Shown piece after piece: positions 44,017 to 53,370 of a stretch of DNA of 64,000 nucleotides; the stretch's first letter is position 1; each line of letters opens with the position of its first letter. The notes below the pieces were generated by a model. That model saw only the letters and a program-made list of their open reading frames with translations. It did no database searches and was not told the origin of the DNA. The position numbers and the translations under genes were made by a program. Origin of the DNA: JAIBJN01 sp963847985 (GTDB taxonomy: Bacteria > Actinomycetota > Thermoleophilia > Gaiellales > Gaiellaceae); contig CAWKBS010000002.1 of the NCBI GenBank assembly GCA_963847985.1, positions 62,001 through 126,000 of the forward strand, read 5' to 3'.

Positions 44017-45494
44017 ACCCGCAGATCCGCCGCCTCTTCCTCGCCTTTGCGCTCCTCTTCGTCGCCCTGATCGCCACGGCGACGTACTGGCTGTGGCGCG
44101 CCCCTGACCTCGAGGCCCGGCAGGGAAACCCGACGTTGATCGTGCGCGAGCTGGAAATCAGGCGCGGGCTGATCCTCGCCGCCGACGGGCGCACGCGTCT
44201 GGCCACCAACCGCCGCCGCGAGCTCACGGACGGGCGCGTCTGGTGGCTCCGCCGCTACCCGCGCGGCCCCCTCACCGCGCATGCCGTCGGCTATTCCACG
44301 ATCGGGCGCTCGCGGACCGGCCTCGAGCTCTCCATGAACGACTACCTGACCGCGTCGAACGCGAACCTGAGCACGATCATCGACTCGACCCTGGACAAGC
44401 TCCGCGGGATTCCACGTGTCGGGAACAACGTCGTCACGACCCTCGACCTCGCTGCTCAGCGCGCCGCCGCTCGGGGCCTGGCCGGCGACTGCGGGGCCGC
44501 GGTTGCGATCGAGCCTTCGACGGGCCGCGTGCTCGCGCTCGCCTCGTCGCCGTCGTTCGACCCGAACCTCGTCGAGACCGACTTCGACTCGATCGAGGCA
44601 ATCACCGCGCCGTGCCGGCCCGCAGCGCCGCTCCTCGACCGCGCCACGGCGGGCCGCTTCGTCCCCGGCTCGACATTCAAGATCGTGACCGCCGCAGCGG
44701 CGATCGACACGGGCGTGTACACGCCGGAGAGCCGGTTCGACGACCCCGGGTTCTGCACGCTCTTCGGACGGCGGGTGTTCAACTTCTCCGACCAGGGCAC
44801 GCCGTCCGGCTTCGGGAACGTCACGCTGGCCGACGCCGTCGAGAACTCGATCAACTCGGTCTTCTGCAACATCGGCAAGGAGCTCGGGGCACGCGTCGTG
44901 CTCGACTACGCGAAGCGCTTCGGCTTCTACGAGCGCCCGCCGATCGAGCTGCCCTCCGAGGAGGTGCTGATCAGCGGCCTCTACCGAAACGGCCGTCTCT
45001 ACGACCCCGAGAGCGATTCCGAGGTCGACCCCGGCCGGCTCGCGTTCGGGCAGGAGCGGCTCGTCGTCACGCCGCTTCAGATGGCGCTCGTCGCGGCCGG
45101 CGTCGCCAACGCGGGTGTGGTCATGGAGCCGAAGCTCGTCGAGCGCATCGTCTCGCCCGGCGGCGACGTCATCCAGCGCTTCGAGCCGGAGGAATGGTCG
45201 ACGGCCGTCTCGCCCGCCACGGCAGCCGACCTCACCGCGATGATGGTGCGGGCAGTGGAATCCGGCACCGGAGTCGCCGCTCAGATCCCCGGCGTCTCCG
45301 TCGCCGGCAAGACCGGGACCGCCGAGACGGGGATCGGCGGCCGCAACAACACCTGGTTCATCGCCTTCGCACCGGCCAACCGACCCGAGGTCGCGGTGGC
45401 CGTCGCGCTCTCGGACCAGGCCGGAACGGGAGGCGCGACGGCGGCTCCGATCGCCCGCGCCATCATCGAAGCGGCCCTTGGGAGAAACCCCTAA
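44013..45494 (+). CDS. pbpA: class B penicillin-binding protein (transpeptidase)
   Basis: A 493-residue peptidoglycan transpeptidase, the partner of the SEDS protein before it. It has an N-terminal membrane anchor (about 8-28), a dimerisation region and the transpeptidase domain with S-T-F-K (active-site Ser), S-I-N (S-x-N) and K-T-G-T. Actinobacterial PbpA has the same place in the PknB cluster. ATG 44013 overlaps the ftsW stop. A 14-bp gap separates it from pknB. Confidence 0.95.
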   Translation: MNPQIRRLFLAFALLFVALIATATYWLWRAPDLEARQGNPTLIVRELEIRRGLILAADGRTRLATNRRRELTDGRVWWLRRYPRGPLTAHAVGYSTIGRSRTGLELSMNDYLTASNANLSTIIDSTLDKLRGIPRVGNNVVTTLDLAAQRAAARGLAGDCGAAVAIEPSTGRVLALASSPSFDPNLVETDFDSIEAITAPCRPAAPLLDRATAGRFVPGSTFKIVTAAAAIDTGVYTPESRFDDPGFCTLFGRRVFNFSDQGTPSGFGNVTLADAVENSINSVFCNIGKELGARVVLDYAKRFGFYERPPIELPSEEVLISGLYRNGRLYDPESDSEVDPGRLAFGQERLVVTPLQMALVAAGVANAGVVMEPKLVERIVSPGGDVIQRFEPEEWSTAVSPATAADLTAMMVRAVESGTGVAAQIPGVSVAGKTGTAETGIGGRNNTWFIAFAPANRPEVAVAVALSDQAGTGGATAAPIARAIIEAALGRNP

Positions 45495-45508
45495 CCTCTA
45501 AAGATTCT

Positions 45509-47458
45509 ATGGCCGGCGCCTCGGATTCCCTCATCAATACGCTGTTCGACGGCCGCTACCGGATCCTGAGGAAGCTCGGCTCCGGCGGCATGGCCAACGT
45601 CTACCTCGCCGAGGACGAGGAGCTCGGACGCCGCGTCGCCATCAAGATCCTGAACGACCGCTACGCGAACGACGAGCTCTTCATCGAACGCTTCCGGCGC
45701 GAGGCGAAGTCGGCCGCCGGGCTCTCCCACCCGAACATCGTCTCGATCTACGACCGCGGCGAGGCCGAGGGGACGTACTACATCGCCATGGAGGTGATCG
45801 AGGGGCGGAGCCTCAAGGAGCTGATCATGACGCGGGGGGCGCTGCCGATCGGCACTGCGATCTCCTCCGAGAAGCAGCTCCTCGAAGCGCTCCGCTTCGC
45901 CCACCGGCACGGGATCATCCACCGCGACATCAAGCCGCACAACGTGCTCGTCTCGGCCGACCAGCACGTGAAGGCGAACGAGGCGCGGCTCAAGGTGACG
46001 GACTTCGGCATCGCGCGCCACAGCGCCTCGCAGATGACCGAGGCGGGGTCGATCATGGGCACGGCGCAGTACCTCTCGCCGGAACAGGCCCGCGGCGCCC
46101 CCGTGACGGCGGCGTCCGACCTCTACTCGGCGGGCGTCGTCCTCTACGAGATGCTCACGGGGAAGGTGCCGTTCACGGGCGACTCCGCGATCGAGATCGC
46201 GATGAAGCACGTGAACGAGGCTCCGGTGCCTCCTTCGGCGCTGCGGCGCGAGATTCCGGCCGAGCTCGACCAGATCGTTGTGCGCTCGCTCGCCAAGGAC
46301 CCGGCCGACCGCTATCAGACGGCGGAAGAGATGATCGAGGACATCGAGCGGGCCGAGGCCGGGCTGCCGATCTCGCGCGCCACCTCGGCCGCCGCGACGG
46401 CGATCCTGGTCGGCGCGACCGTCGGCGAAGAGACCGAGCTCCTCTCGGAGAGCCCGACGCGCGTCGTCGCCCCCCCGCCTCCGCCGCAAACACCACGCCC
46501 TCCGACTTACCCGCCGGCGAGCCAGTACGACGAGCCTCCACGCCGCCGCCGCCGCTGGGTTCCGTGGCTTCTGGTCGCGCTCCTGATCGCCGCCGCCGTG
46601 CTGGCGGGCTGGTGGGCCTACAACCAGATCCAGGATCAGCTCGAGGAGAACGCGCCTGTCGGTGTGCCCCTGGTCGAGGGGCTGGAGCAGGAGCTCGCGG
46701 TGCAGCAGATCGAGGACGCCGGGCTCGAGGCCGAGGTCGTCGAGCAGCCGAGCGACGAGGAGCAGCGAGGGATCGTGGTCGAGCAGAGCCCGCGCGAGGG
46801 CACGCAGGTCGCCTCGGGCAGCACCGTGACGATCACGGTCGGGACCGGGCCGACGCAGGTCGCGGTCCCGCCGTTGGTCGGCCTGACGTACGAGGAGGCG
46901 GTGGACGCGCTGAACGAGGTCGGCCTCGAGCCACAGCGCGTCAACGTCTTTTCGCGGCGTCCCGAGGGGAGGGTCGCCGGCCAGAACCCGGCCGCGGGAG
47001 CGCAGGTCGACGAGGGAAGCGAGGTCGAAGTGCGCGTCTCGCAGGGGCCCAGGCTGATCGAGGTCCCCGACGTGCTCGACCAGAGCGAGGAGAGCGCGAT
47101 CGAAGAGCTCGAGGAGGCGGGCTTCCAGACGCGGTCGATCGAGGCGCCGAGCGATACGACGGAGGCCGGTCTCGTGTCCGCGCAGAGCCCGGCCCCCGGC
47201 GACATGGCGCGGCGCGGCGCGACGGTGCAGATCACCATCTCGACCGGGCCCGAGCTCGCGCCGGTGCCCGGCGTGATCGGCGAGATCGCGGGCGACGCCC
47301 GCGCCATCATCGATGAGGCCGGCTTCCGACCGCGCACCGTCTTCCAGGACGTAGTCGATCCGCTCCAGGACGGCATCGTCCTCGACCAGGACCCGGCCGG
47401 GGAGTCCTCGGCACGGCCGGGATCGACCGTGACCATCTTCGTCGGCCAGCTCGTCTAG
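45509..47458 (+). CDS. pknB: PknB-type Ser/Thr kinase with four PASTA domains
   Basis: A 649-residue receptor kinase. The kinase domain (about 10-275) has G-S-G-G-M-A-N-V, V-A-I-K-I-L, I-H-R-D-I-K-P-H-N and V-T-D-F-G-I-A, with an activation loop G-T-A-Q-Y-L-S-P-E-Q. A Pro-rich linker and one membrane helix (about 349-371) lead to four extracellular PASTA repeats (about 375-649) that bind muropeptides or lipid II. It phosphorylates division and wall-synthesis proteins in the family. ATG 45509 is used; there is no strong ribosome site. Confidence 0.96.
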   Translation: MAGASDSLINTLFDGRYRILRKLGSGGMANVYLAEDEELGRRVAIKILNDRYANDELFIERFRREAKSAAGLSHPNIVSIYDRGEAEGTYYIAMEVIEGRSLKELIMTRGALPIGTAISSEKQLLEALRFAHRHGIIHRDIKPHNVLVSADQHVKANEARLKVTDFGIARHSASQMTEAGSIMGTAQYLSPEQARGAPVTAASDLYSAGVVLYEMLTGKVPFTGDSAIEIAMKHVNEAPVPPSALRREIPAELDQIVVRSLAKDPADRYQTAEEMIEDIERAEAGLPISRATSAAATAILVGATVGEETELLSESPTRVVAPPPPPQTPRPPTYPPASQYDEPPRRRRRWVPWLLVALLIAAAVLAGWWAYNQIQDQLEENAPVGVPLVEGLEQELAVQQIEDAGLEAEVVEQPSDEEQRGIVVEQSPREGTQVASGSTVTITVGTGPTQVAVPPLVGLTYEEAVDALNEVGLEPQRVNVFSRRPEGRVAGQNPAAGAQVDEGSEVEVRVSQGPRLIEVPDVLDQSEESAIEELEEAGFQTRSIEAPSDTTEAGLVSAQSPAPGDMARRGATVQITISTGPELAPVPGVIGEIAGDARAIIDEAGFRPRTVFQDVVDPLQDGIVLDQDPAGESSARPGSTVTIFVGQLV

Positions 47459-47470
47459 CCGGGAGGAACG

Positions 47471-48418
47471 ATCGCAAGGCTGCGCGTAGCGGTGCTCATG
47501 GGGGGACGCTCCAGCGAGCACGAGGTGTCGCTCGAGTCGGCGCGCTCGGTCGTCGGCGGGCTCGACACGGAGCGGTACGAGGCACTCCCGCTGGAGATCC
47601 CCCGGAAAGGCCCCTGGCTGCCCACCGCCGCGGAGCTGTCGGGTGTCGACGTCGTCTTCCCCGTCCTGCACGGGCCCTTCGGGGAGGACGGGACCGTGCA
47701 GGGGTTGCTGGAGCTCGCCGACGTCGCCTACGTCGGCGCCGGCGTCACCGCCTCGGCCCTCGCCATGGACAAGGACCTCTTCAAGGCCGCGCTGCGGGAC
47801 AAGGGCATTCCCGTCGCTCGGAGCGTCGCACTCCGGCCCGGCGACGAGGTCTCGGCGCCGTTCGGCTTTCCCTGCGTCGTCAAGCCGGCGCGGCTCGGGT
47901 CGAGCGTCGGCATCAGCGTCGTCAGGTCGGAGGAGGGCTTTCCGGCAGCCGTGGAGCTCGCCTTCGCCCACGACGAGAAGATCCTCGTCGAGGAGTTCCT
48001 GGACGGCGTCGAGGTGGAGTGCAGCGTGCTCGGCAACCTCGACCCGGTCGCATCGGTCCCCGGCGAGATCGTGCCGCTGGCGAGCGACTGGTACGACTAC
48101 GAGGCCAAGTACGCCGAGGGCGGGATGGACCTCGTCGTGCCGGCGCGAGTCTCCGCGGCCTCCGCGTCCCGCGTGCAGGAGCTGGCGGTCGCCGCGTTCA
48201 CGGCGATCGACTGCGAGGGAATGGCCCGCGTGGACTTCTTCGTCCGGCCGGACGGCGAGGTCGTCGTCAACGAGCTCAACACGATTCCCGGGTTCACGGC
48301 GACGAGCGTCTACGCAAAGCTCTTCGAGGCTAGCGGGCTTCCCTATTCCGAGCTGCTCGACCGGCTCGTCGAGCTCGCGCTGGAACGACGAGCCCGGCGC
48401 GGAGCGCTCCGCTACTGA
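47471..48418 (+). CDS. ddl: D-alanine--D-alanine ligase
   Basis: An ATP-grasp ligase of about 315 residues that makes the D-Ala-D-Ala dipeptide of peptidoglycan. It shows G-G-R-S-S-E-H-E-V-S-L-E-S, F-P-V-L-H-G-P-F-G-E-D-G-T, V-K-P-A-R-L-G-S-S-V-G and N-E-L-N-T-I-P-G-F-T. The first canonical start (GTG 47492) would cut off the first beta strand (L-R-V-A-V-L-M). ATC 47471, four bases after GGGAGGA, or CTG 47480 gives the expected A-R-L-R-V-A-V-L-M start. It follows pknB by 12 bp. Confidence 0.92.
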   Translation: MARLRVAVLMGGRSSEHEVSLESARSVVGGLDTERYEALPLEIPRKGPWLPTAAELSGVDVVFPVLHGPFGEDGTVQGLLELADVAYVGAGVTASALAMDKDLFKAALRDKGIPVARSVALRPGDEVSAPFGFPCVVKPARLGSSVGISVVRSEEGFPAAVELAFAHDEKILVEEFLDGVEVECSVLGNLDPVASVPGEIVPLASDWYDYEAKYAEGGMDLVVPARVSAASASRVQELAVAAFTAIDCEGMARVDFFVRPDGEVVVNELNTIPGFTATSVYAKLFEASGLPYSELLDRLVELALERRARRGALRY

Positions 48419-48433
48419 CTTCGAGAGGCGCGC

Positions 48434-49957
48434 TCAGCGCGTGACGAACGCGCGAACCTCGTTGAGGTGCGCGCGGCCCTGCAAGCCGGTGATCCAGACG
48501 AGGTAGTAGCGGTAGCTCTCACCGCGGGTGTCGACGTCGAAGGTCGCGCGGCGGCCGACCCGCTGCTCGCCCGCCACGTTGACGAAGTCGCCGTCGAGGC
48601 GGCCGGCGGCGGCGATCAGCGCCGTGAAACCCGGAACGTCGGTGCGGACGACGATGCGCGAGAGCGCGACCCGGCTGCCGGCGTCCACGACGATGCCGAC
48701 TCCCTCCTTGTCGAAGCTTCGGTACTCCTCGGTCGTCCAGAAGGTGGCCACGTCGCCGTCGGTCGCCCGGCTGACGGTCTCGGGATGCTCGGTCTGGTCG
48801 CCGAACGGGTCGTGATCGGCGACCGCCTCGACCTGCACCTGAGTCGGCTCACCCGCTCCCAGCCCCGGGAGCCCCGGCAGGCCGTCGTCGAAGACGATCT
48901 CGAGGACGAGCAGGTTGCCCACGAGGACCACCGCGGCCAGCAGGAGCGCGCCTGCGACGCGTAGGCCCGAGCGGCGCGGCTGGGCGACCCGCGTGCGCGG
49001 GAGCTCCTCGGGAACGGGGTGCGCAGGGGCCGGCGGCCGCAGGGCCGAAGCGACGGGAGCGGGTCTCGGCCCCGAGGGCTCCATGACGCCGGTGTCGTCG
49101 TTCCGCCTGCGCGCCTGCGCCTCGAGCTCCTGGGCGAGGCAGGCCTCGAGTGCGGCGGCCAACGTCTCCATCGAGCCAAACCGGTCCTGCGGTCGTTTGG
49201 CCATCGCCCGCGCGACGACCGCGTCCACGCGCTCCGACACGTCGGGGCGCAGGGCCCGCACGCTCGGCACGGGATCGCGGACGTGGCGCATGGCGACCGC
49301 CATCAACGTCTCGCCCGAGTAGGGCACGCGGCCGGTGAGAAGCTCGTACGTGACGACGCCGAGCGAGTACTGGTCCGAGCGCTCGTCGCCGCGCTCGCCG
49401 TTCGCCTGCTCGGGCGAGAGGTACTGGCCCGTCCCGAGCACGGTGCCGGTCGCGGTGATCGAATCGTCCGAGTCGAGCGCCCGCGCGATGCCGAAGTCCG
49501 TGACCTTGGCGGTGCCGGCCTCATCGAGCAGGACGTTGTGCGGCTTCACGTCGCGGTGGGCGATCCCGAGCGCATGCGCGAAGGCGAGCGCCCGCGCGAT
49601 CTGGCACGACAGCGAGAGGGCGCGGTCGACCGGAAGAGGCCCTTCGCGGTCGATCACCGCCTTCAGGTTCTCGCCGGCGACGTGCTCGAAAACGATGAAC
49701 TGGCGCCCCTCCCAGTCGCCGCGGTCGATCACCGTGACGACGTTCGGATGGGCCAGCCGGGCGATCGCCCGGGCCTCCCGCCGGAAGCGCTCGACGTACT
49801 CGGGGTCGCTTGCGTAGTGCTCGTGGAGGATCTTGATCGCCACGCGCCGCTCGAGCACCGTGTCGTGCGCCCTATAGACGGTCGACATACCGCCTTCGCC
49901 CACGAGCTCTTCCAGCTCGTAGCGGCCGACGATCAACTCTCCGACGTGCACCGCCAT
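48434..49957 (-). CDS. Ser/Thr protein kinase with discoidin-like extracytoplasmic domain
   Basis: A 507-residue receptor kinase. The kinase domain (about 12-275) has V-G-E-G-G-M-S-T-V, V-A-I-K-I-L, A-H-R-D-V-K-P-H-N and V-T-D-F-G-I-A. A Pro-rich linker leads to a membrane helix (about 331-355). The outer domain (about 370-507) with A-T-D-G-D-V-A-T-F-W-T-T-E-E-Y resembles an F5/8-type (discoidin) carbohydrate-binding fold. It lies convergent to ddl, downstream of the wall cluster, so a cell-wall sugar ligand is plausible but inferred. Confidence 0.9.
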   Translation of the reverse strand: MAVHVGELIVGRYELEELVGEGGMSTVYRAHDTVLERRVAIKILHEHYASDPEYVERFRREARAIARLAHPNVVTVIDRGDWEGRQFIVFEHVAGENLKAVIDREGPLPVDRALSLSCQIARALAFAHALGIAHRDVKPHNVLLDEAGTAKVTDFGIARALDSDDSITATGTVLGTGQYLSPEQANGERGDERSDQYSLGVVTYELLTGRVPYSGETLMAVAMRHVRDPVPSVRALRPDVSERVDAVVARAMAKRPQDRFGSMETLAAALEACLAQELEAQARRRNDDTGVMEPSGPRPAPVASALRPPAPAHPVPEELPRTRVAQPRRSGLRVAGALLLAAVVLVGNLLVLEIVFDDGLPGLPGLGAGEPTQVQVEAVADHDPFGDQTEHPETVSRATDGDVATFWTTEEYRSFDKEGVGIVVDAGSRVALSRIVVRTDVPGFTALIAAAGRLDGDFVNVAGEQRVGRRATFDVDTRGESYRYYLVWITGLQGRAHLNEVRAFVTR

Positions 49958-49988
49958 AGTGTTGCTGCCGCAGGGCTCGAGGCGGGGG

Positions 49989-51275
49989 TTAGCCGGCCAG
50001 CGCTTCGCTGAGCGCTTCCTCCCACACGTCGAGGGCCTCGTCCAGCTCCGCGTCGGTGATCACCAGCGGGACGAGCACGCGGATGCAGTTCGAGTAGATG
50101 CCGGCCTTGAGAAGCAGGAGCCCGCGGCGCGCTGCGCCCTCGGCTACGGCCGTGGCGAGGTCGGCGTCGGGCGCCCCGTCGCGCTCGAGCGCGATCGCCA
50201 GCATCGCACCGAGCCCGCGAACGTCGGCGACGGCGTCGAAGCGCTCGCGCCACATCTCCATCCTCGCCCTGATCGTCTCGCCGATCGCCTGAGCGCGCTC
50301 GTTGAGCCCCTCCTCGGCGATGACGTCGAGGACGGCGTGCGCGGCTGCGATCGCAACCGGGTTGCCGACGTAGGTGCCGCCGACGGCGCTGTCGCCGGGC
50401 GCGTCCATGATCTCCGCCCGGCCGAGCACACCCGAGAGCGGCAGGCCGGCGGCGATCGACTTGGCGATCGCGATCAGGTCCGGCTCGACGCCGAACTGCT
50501 CGATGGCGAAGGTCGTGCCCGTGCGGCAGAAGCCCGTCTGCACCTCGTCGGCGACGAGGACGATTCCGTGCTTGTCACAGAGCTTCCTGAGGCCCTCCAC
50601 GAACTCGCGCGGCGGCACGACGAAGCCGCCTTCGCCCTGGACGGGCTCGAGCACGATCGCCGCCACGTCCTCCGCGGCGACGCGCGTCTTGAACGCGTAC
50701 TCGAGCGCGTCGAGGTCGGCGAAGGGCACGCGGTAGGTCTCCGGCGCGAAGGGGCCCAGGCCTGCCTTGTACGGATGAGTCTTGGAGGTAAGGCTGAGCG
50801 CGAGCAGGGTGCGGCCGTGGAAGGCGCCCTCGAACGCGATCACCGCGGAGCGCTTGGTGTAGGCCCGCGCAAACTTGATCGAGTTCTCGATCGCCTCCGC
50901 GCCAGAGTTGAAGAAGGCGGCGCGGGTCTCCCCGGCGATCGGCACCAGCTCGAGCAGCCGCTCGGCGAGGCCGACGTAGTTCTCGTAGGGGAGCACCGTG
51001 AAGTCCGTGTGCGTGAAGCGCTCGGCCTGGTCGCGCACGGCTTCGACCACACGCGGGTGCGAATGGCCGACGTTCATGCAGCCGACGCCGCCGGCGAAGT
51101 CGACGAACGTGTTCCCGTCGACGTCGGTCAGGGTGGCGCCGCGTCCCTCGGCAATGACGAGGGGGAGGTAGATGGAGAGCGGCTCGGCGACGACCCGCTC
51201 CTTCCGGGCGAGGATCTCGGCGCTGCGAGGGCCCGGGATGTCGGTCTTGAGCTCGATTGTCCGTGTCGTAGCCAC
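49989..51275 (-). CDS. gabT: 4-aminobutyrate aminotransferase-like class III aminotransferase
   Basis: A 428-residue PLP enzyme, probably converting GABA and 2-oxoglutarate to succinic semialdehyde and glutamate. It has G-V-G-C-M-N-V-G-H-S-H-P, F-F-N-S-G-A-E-A-I-E-N, F-E-G-A-F-H-G-R-T, V-A-D-E-V-Q-T-G-F-C-R-T-G and the PLP Lys in A-I-A-K-S-I-A-A-G-L-P. These match GabT best, but related amine transaminases cannot be excluded. GTG 51275 is used. It is divergent from dcd. Confidence 0.88.
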   Translation of the reverse strand: MATTRTIELKTDIPGPRSAEILARKERVVAEPLSIYLPLVIAEGRGATLTDVDGNTFVDFAGGVGCMNVGHSHPRVVEAVRDQAERFTHTDFTVLPYENYVGLAERLLELVPIAGETRAAFFNSGAEAIENSIKFARAYTKRSAVIAFEGAFHGRTLLALSLTSKTHPYKAGLGPFAPETYRVPFADLDALEYAFKTRVAAEDVAAIVLEPVQGEGGFVVPPREFVEGLRKLCDKHGIVLVADEVQTGFCRTGTTFAIEQFGVEPDLIAIAKSIAAGLPLSGVLGRAEIMDAPGDSAVGGTYVGNPVAIAAAHAVLDVIAEEGLNERAQAIGETIRARMEMWRERFDAVADVRGLGAMLAIALERDGAPDADLATAVAEGAARRGLLLLKAGIYSNCIRVLVPLVITDAELDEALDVWEEALSEALAG

Positions 51276-51303
51276 GGACGGAGCTTATAGATTGGGGGTG
51301 CCC

Positions 51304-51873
51304 ATGGTCCTCTCTGACCGCACCATCCGGCGCCTGCTCGACGAGGGCCGGATCGGCATCGACCCGTACGCCGAGGAGCTGCTCCAGCCCTCGAGCGTCG
51401 ACGTACGCGTCGACCGACTCTTCCGCGTTTTTCGCAACTCCCGCTATCCGTTCATCGACGTCAAGCAGGAGATGGAGGGGCTGACCGAGCTCGTGGAGGT
51501 CGACCCCGACGAGGCGTTCATCCTCCATCCGGGCGAGTTCGTCCTCGGCTCGACGCTCGAGCGGATCACGCTGCCCGACGACCTCGTCGCCCGTCTCGAG
51601 GGCAAGAGCTCGCTGGGGCGCCTCGGGCTCCTCATCCACTCGACCGCCGGCTTCATCGACCCGGGCTGGGACGGTCACGTCACGCTCGAGCTCTCGAACG
51701 TGGCGAACCTCCCGATCACGATCTACTACGGGATGAAGATCGGCCAGCTCTCCTTCGTCCAGCTCACCGAGCCGGCCGAGAGCCCGTACGGCACGGGAAG
51801 TTTGGGCTCCAAGTACCAGGGGCAGGCAGGGCCTACGCCGTCCCGCTATTGGAAGAACTTCGTCAGCGAATGA
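51304..51873 (+). CDS. dcd: bifunctional dCTP deaminase/dUTPase
   Basis: A 189-residue trimeric enzyme that turns dCTP into dUMP, feeding thymidylate synthesis. It has Q-P-S-S-V-D-V-R, L-H-P-G-E-F-V-L-G-S-T-L-E, G-K-S-S-L-G-R-L-G-L, H-S-T-A-G-F-I-D-P-G-W and the C-terminal S-K-Y-Q-G-Q-A-G-P-T-P-S-R. This closely follows the bifunctional mycobacterial Dcd-Dut enzyme. ATG 51304 is used; GTG 51298 adds two residues. Its TGA overlaps the start of the next gene. Confidence 0.94.
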   Translation: MVLSDRTIRRLLDEGRIGIDPYAEELLQPSSVDVRVDRLFRVFRNSRYPFIDVKQEMEGLTELVEVDPDEAFILHPGEFVLGSTLERITLPDDLVARLEGKSSLGRLGLLIHSTAGFIDPGWDGHVTLELSNVANLPITIYYGMKIGQLSFVQLTEPAESPYGTGSLGSKYQGQAGPTPSRYWKNFVSE

Positions 51874-52751
51874 TCCTCGTCGCCGGGGGGACCGGCTTCG
51901 TCGGCACGAAGGTCGCGCACGCGCTGCGCGCGGCCGAGCTGCCCGTGCGCGTGCTCGCGCGCAAGCCGGAGAAGCAGGACCAGCTCCGCGCCTGGGGCTG
52001 CGAGGTCGCCCAGGGCGACCTGACCGACCCCGAGAGCCTCCGCCGCGCGGTCGACGGCTGCGACACGGTCGTGCATCTCGTCGCCATCCTGCTGGGAAGC
52101 CGCGACGACTTCGAGCGGATCATGGTGCAGGGGACCCGCGACCTCGTCGAAGCAGCCAAGGAGGCGGGCGCGAAGCGGCTCGTCCTCATGAGCGCGCTCG
52201 GAACCGAGGAAGGCCGGGAGATCGCGCCGTACTTCCACGCGAAGTGGGAGGAGGAGCAGGCGGTCAAGTACTCGGGCCTCGAGCACGTCATCTTCCGGCC
52301 GAGCTTCGTCTTCGGGCGGGACGGCGGCATCCTGGCGAAGGAGATCCGCACCGTTCGCTACTCGCCGGTGACCCCGATCCTCTCGCGCCATCGCATGCAG
52401 CCGATCTGGGTCGAGGACGTAGCGGCGTTCTTCACTGCAGCCGTCTCGGCCGGCGAGGCCGCCAACCGCACGTTCGACCTCGGAGGGCCCGACCGGCTCT
52501 CCTGGGCAGAGCTCCACGCGCTCATCCGCAAGACGCTCGGCAAGCGCCGCCTCGCGTTCACCATGCCCCCTGGGCTGCTGAAGGCAGGAGCGTCGGTCGG
52601 GCAGGTACTGCCGCCGCTGCACGGGGCGCGCTCGGCGGTGGAGATGCTCGACCTCGGGGACAGCGTCTGCGACCCGCAGCCGGCGATCGACGCCTACGGC
52701 GTGCAGCCGATCGGCATCGAGGAGCAGGTCCGCCGCGCAGTAGCCGCCTAG
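51870..52751 (+). CDS. atypical SDR, NAD(P)-binding epimerase/NmrA-like protein
   Basis: A 293-residue protein with the Rossmann motif V-A-G-G-T-G-F-V-G-T-K-V at the N-terminus, V-V-H-L-V-A-I-L-L-G and R-P-S-F-V-F-G-R-D-G-G. The catalytic Tyr-x-x-x-Lys of classical SDRs is not obvious, as in the NDUFA9/complex-I-like atypical SDRs it resembles. Its substrate is unknown. ATG 51870 overlaps the dcd stop. Its own TAG is the start of hairpin element D. Confidence 0.85.
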   Translation: MILVAGGTGFVGTKVAHALRAAELPVRVLARKPEKQDQLRAWGCEVAQGDLTDPESLRRAVDGCDTVVHLVAILLGSRDDFERIMVQGTRDLVEAAKEAGAKRLVLMSALGTEEGREIAPYFHAKWEEEQAVKYSGLEHVIFRPSFVFGRDGGILAKEIRTVRYSPVTPILSRHRMQPIWVEDVAAFFTAAVSAGEAANRTFDLGGPDRLSWAELHALIRKTLGKRRLAFTMPPGLLKAGASVGQVLPPLHGARSAVEMLDLGDSVCDPQPAIDAYGVQPIGIEEQVRRAVAA

Positions 52752-52917
52752 GAACGCGCGGCGGAACGTCGCTCGCTGCCGGGGTGTGATGGTCGTTCCG
52801 AGGCAAGGACGCAGGGAGCGCTCGTAGCCGGAGGCTACGGGCGCGACTGAGGACGCCGACCTCGGGGCGAGCAGCGCGGCCCGGCGGCACAGACGCGTTT
52901 CGCCGCGCGTTCCTGGG
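52747..52917 (+). repeat. giant-hairpin element, copy D
   Basis: A ~170-bp imperfect palindrome. Outer arms AGGAACGCGCGGCG and CGCCGCGCGTTCCT pair, middle arms GCTGCCGGGG and CCCGGCGGC continue, then GGCAAGGACGCAGGGAGCG, the 7-bp stem CGTAGCC/GGCTACG with loop GGA (52823-52839), and GCGACTGAGGACGCCG. It begins at the stop codon of the SDR gene and fills the gap to the next gene. Confidence 0.8.
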
Positions 52918-52940
52918 GCGACGCGTCTATCGTGCGGAGC

Positions 52941-53336
52941 ATGGACCCGCTCTACGCGGTGGTCGCAGCGGCGGAGCTCGACAAGGCGGAGACCGAGCGC
53001 ATCGCCGACGAGAGCAGCGGGGCAGACGTCCTGTCCATGCAGGCCGCACAGGCCGGTCGGAAGGGGCCCTGGGTACTCGAGCTCGCCGGCATCCACCTCC
53101 TCCTGGAGGAAGACACCGCGGTCAACGCGGTGAGCTGGAACCTCACCCCGATCGGGATCGCCCGGCTCGGGCACACGTTCGAGTGGCTCTTCGGGCAGAT
53201 TCCAGGCGAGCTCACCTTCGAGGTCCTCTGGGGCGAGGACCCGATCGACAAGCTCGTCTCGCGCGACGAGCTCCTGCGCGTCGTCGCCACGGGCCACCTG
53301 GGCGGCCGGACGCGCTACCGGGTCCGCAGAGCCTAG
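52941..53336 (+). CDS. conserved hypothetical protein, 131 residues
   Basis: I do not recognise this family. The product is acidic and soluble, with a helical first half and W-V-L-E-L-A-G-I-H-L-L-L-E-E followed by W-N-L-T-P-I-G-I. No signal peptide, membrane helix or cofactor motif is seen. ATG 52941 has GGAG just one base upstream; GTG 52932 would add three residues. It stands alone between hairpin element D and the structured region at 53344. Confidence 0.65.
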   Translation: MDPLYAVVAAAELDKAETERIADESSGADVLSMQAAQAGRKGPWVLELAGIHLLLEEDTAVNAVSWNLTPIGIARLGHTFEWLFGQIPGELTFEVLWGEDPIDKLVSRDELLRVVATGHLGGRTRYRVRRA

Positions 53337-53343
53337 AGAAGGA

Positions 53344-53369
53344 ACGGGGGAGCCCGAAGGCTCCCCCGT
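53344..53369. terminator. perfect 11-bp terminator hairpin
   Basis: ACGGGGGAGCC and GGCTCCCCCGT flank the tetraloop CGAA (TTCG on the minus strand). On the minus strand it is followed by TCCTTCTC, which suits a terminator of a minus-strand transcript. On the plus strand it ends the 52941-53336 gene. Confidence 0.75.
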
Positions 53370-53370
53370 C

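Noticed and set aside
47492..48418. GTG 47492 as the start of ddl
   Set aside because: It removes the first beta strand of the ATP-grasp N-domain, and no ribosome site lies before it, while GGGAGGA lies further upstream. It stays possible if the near-cognate start is wrong.
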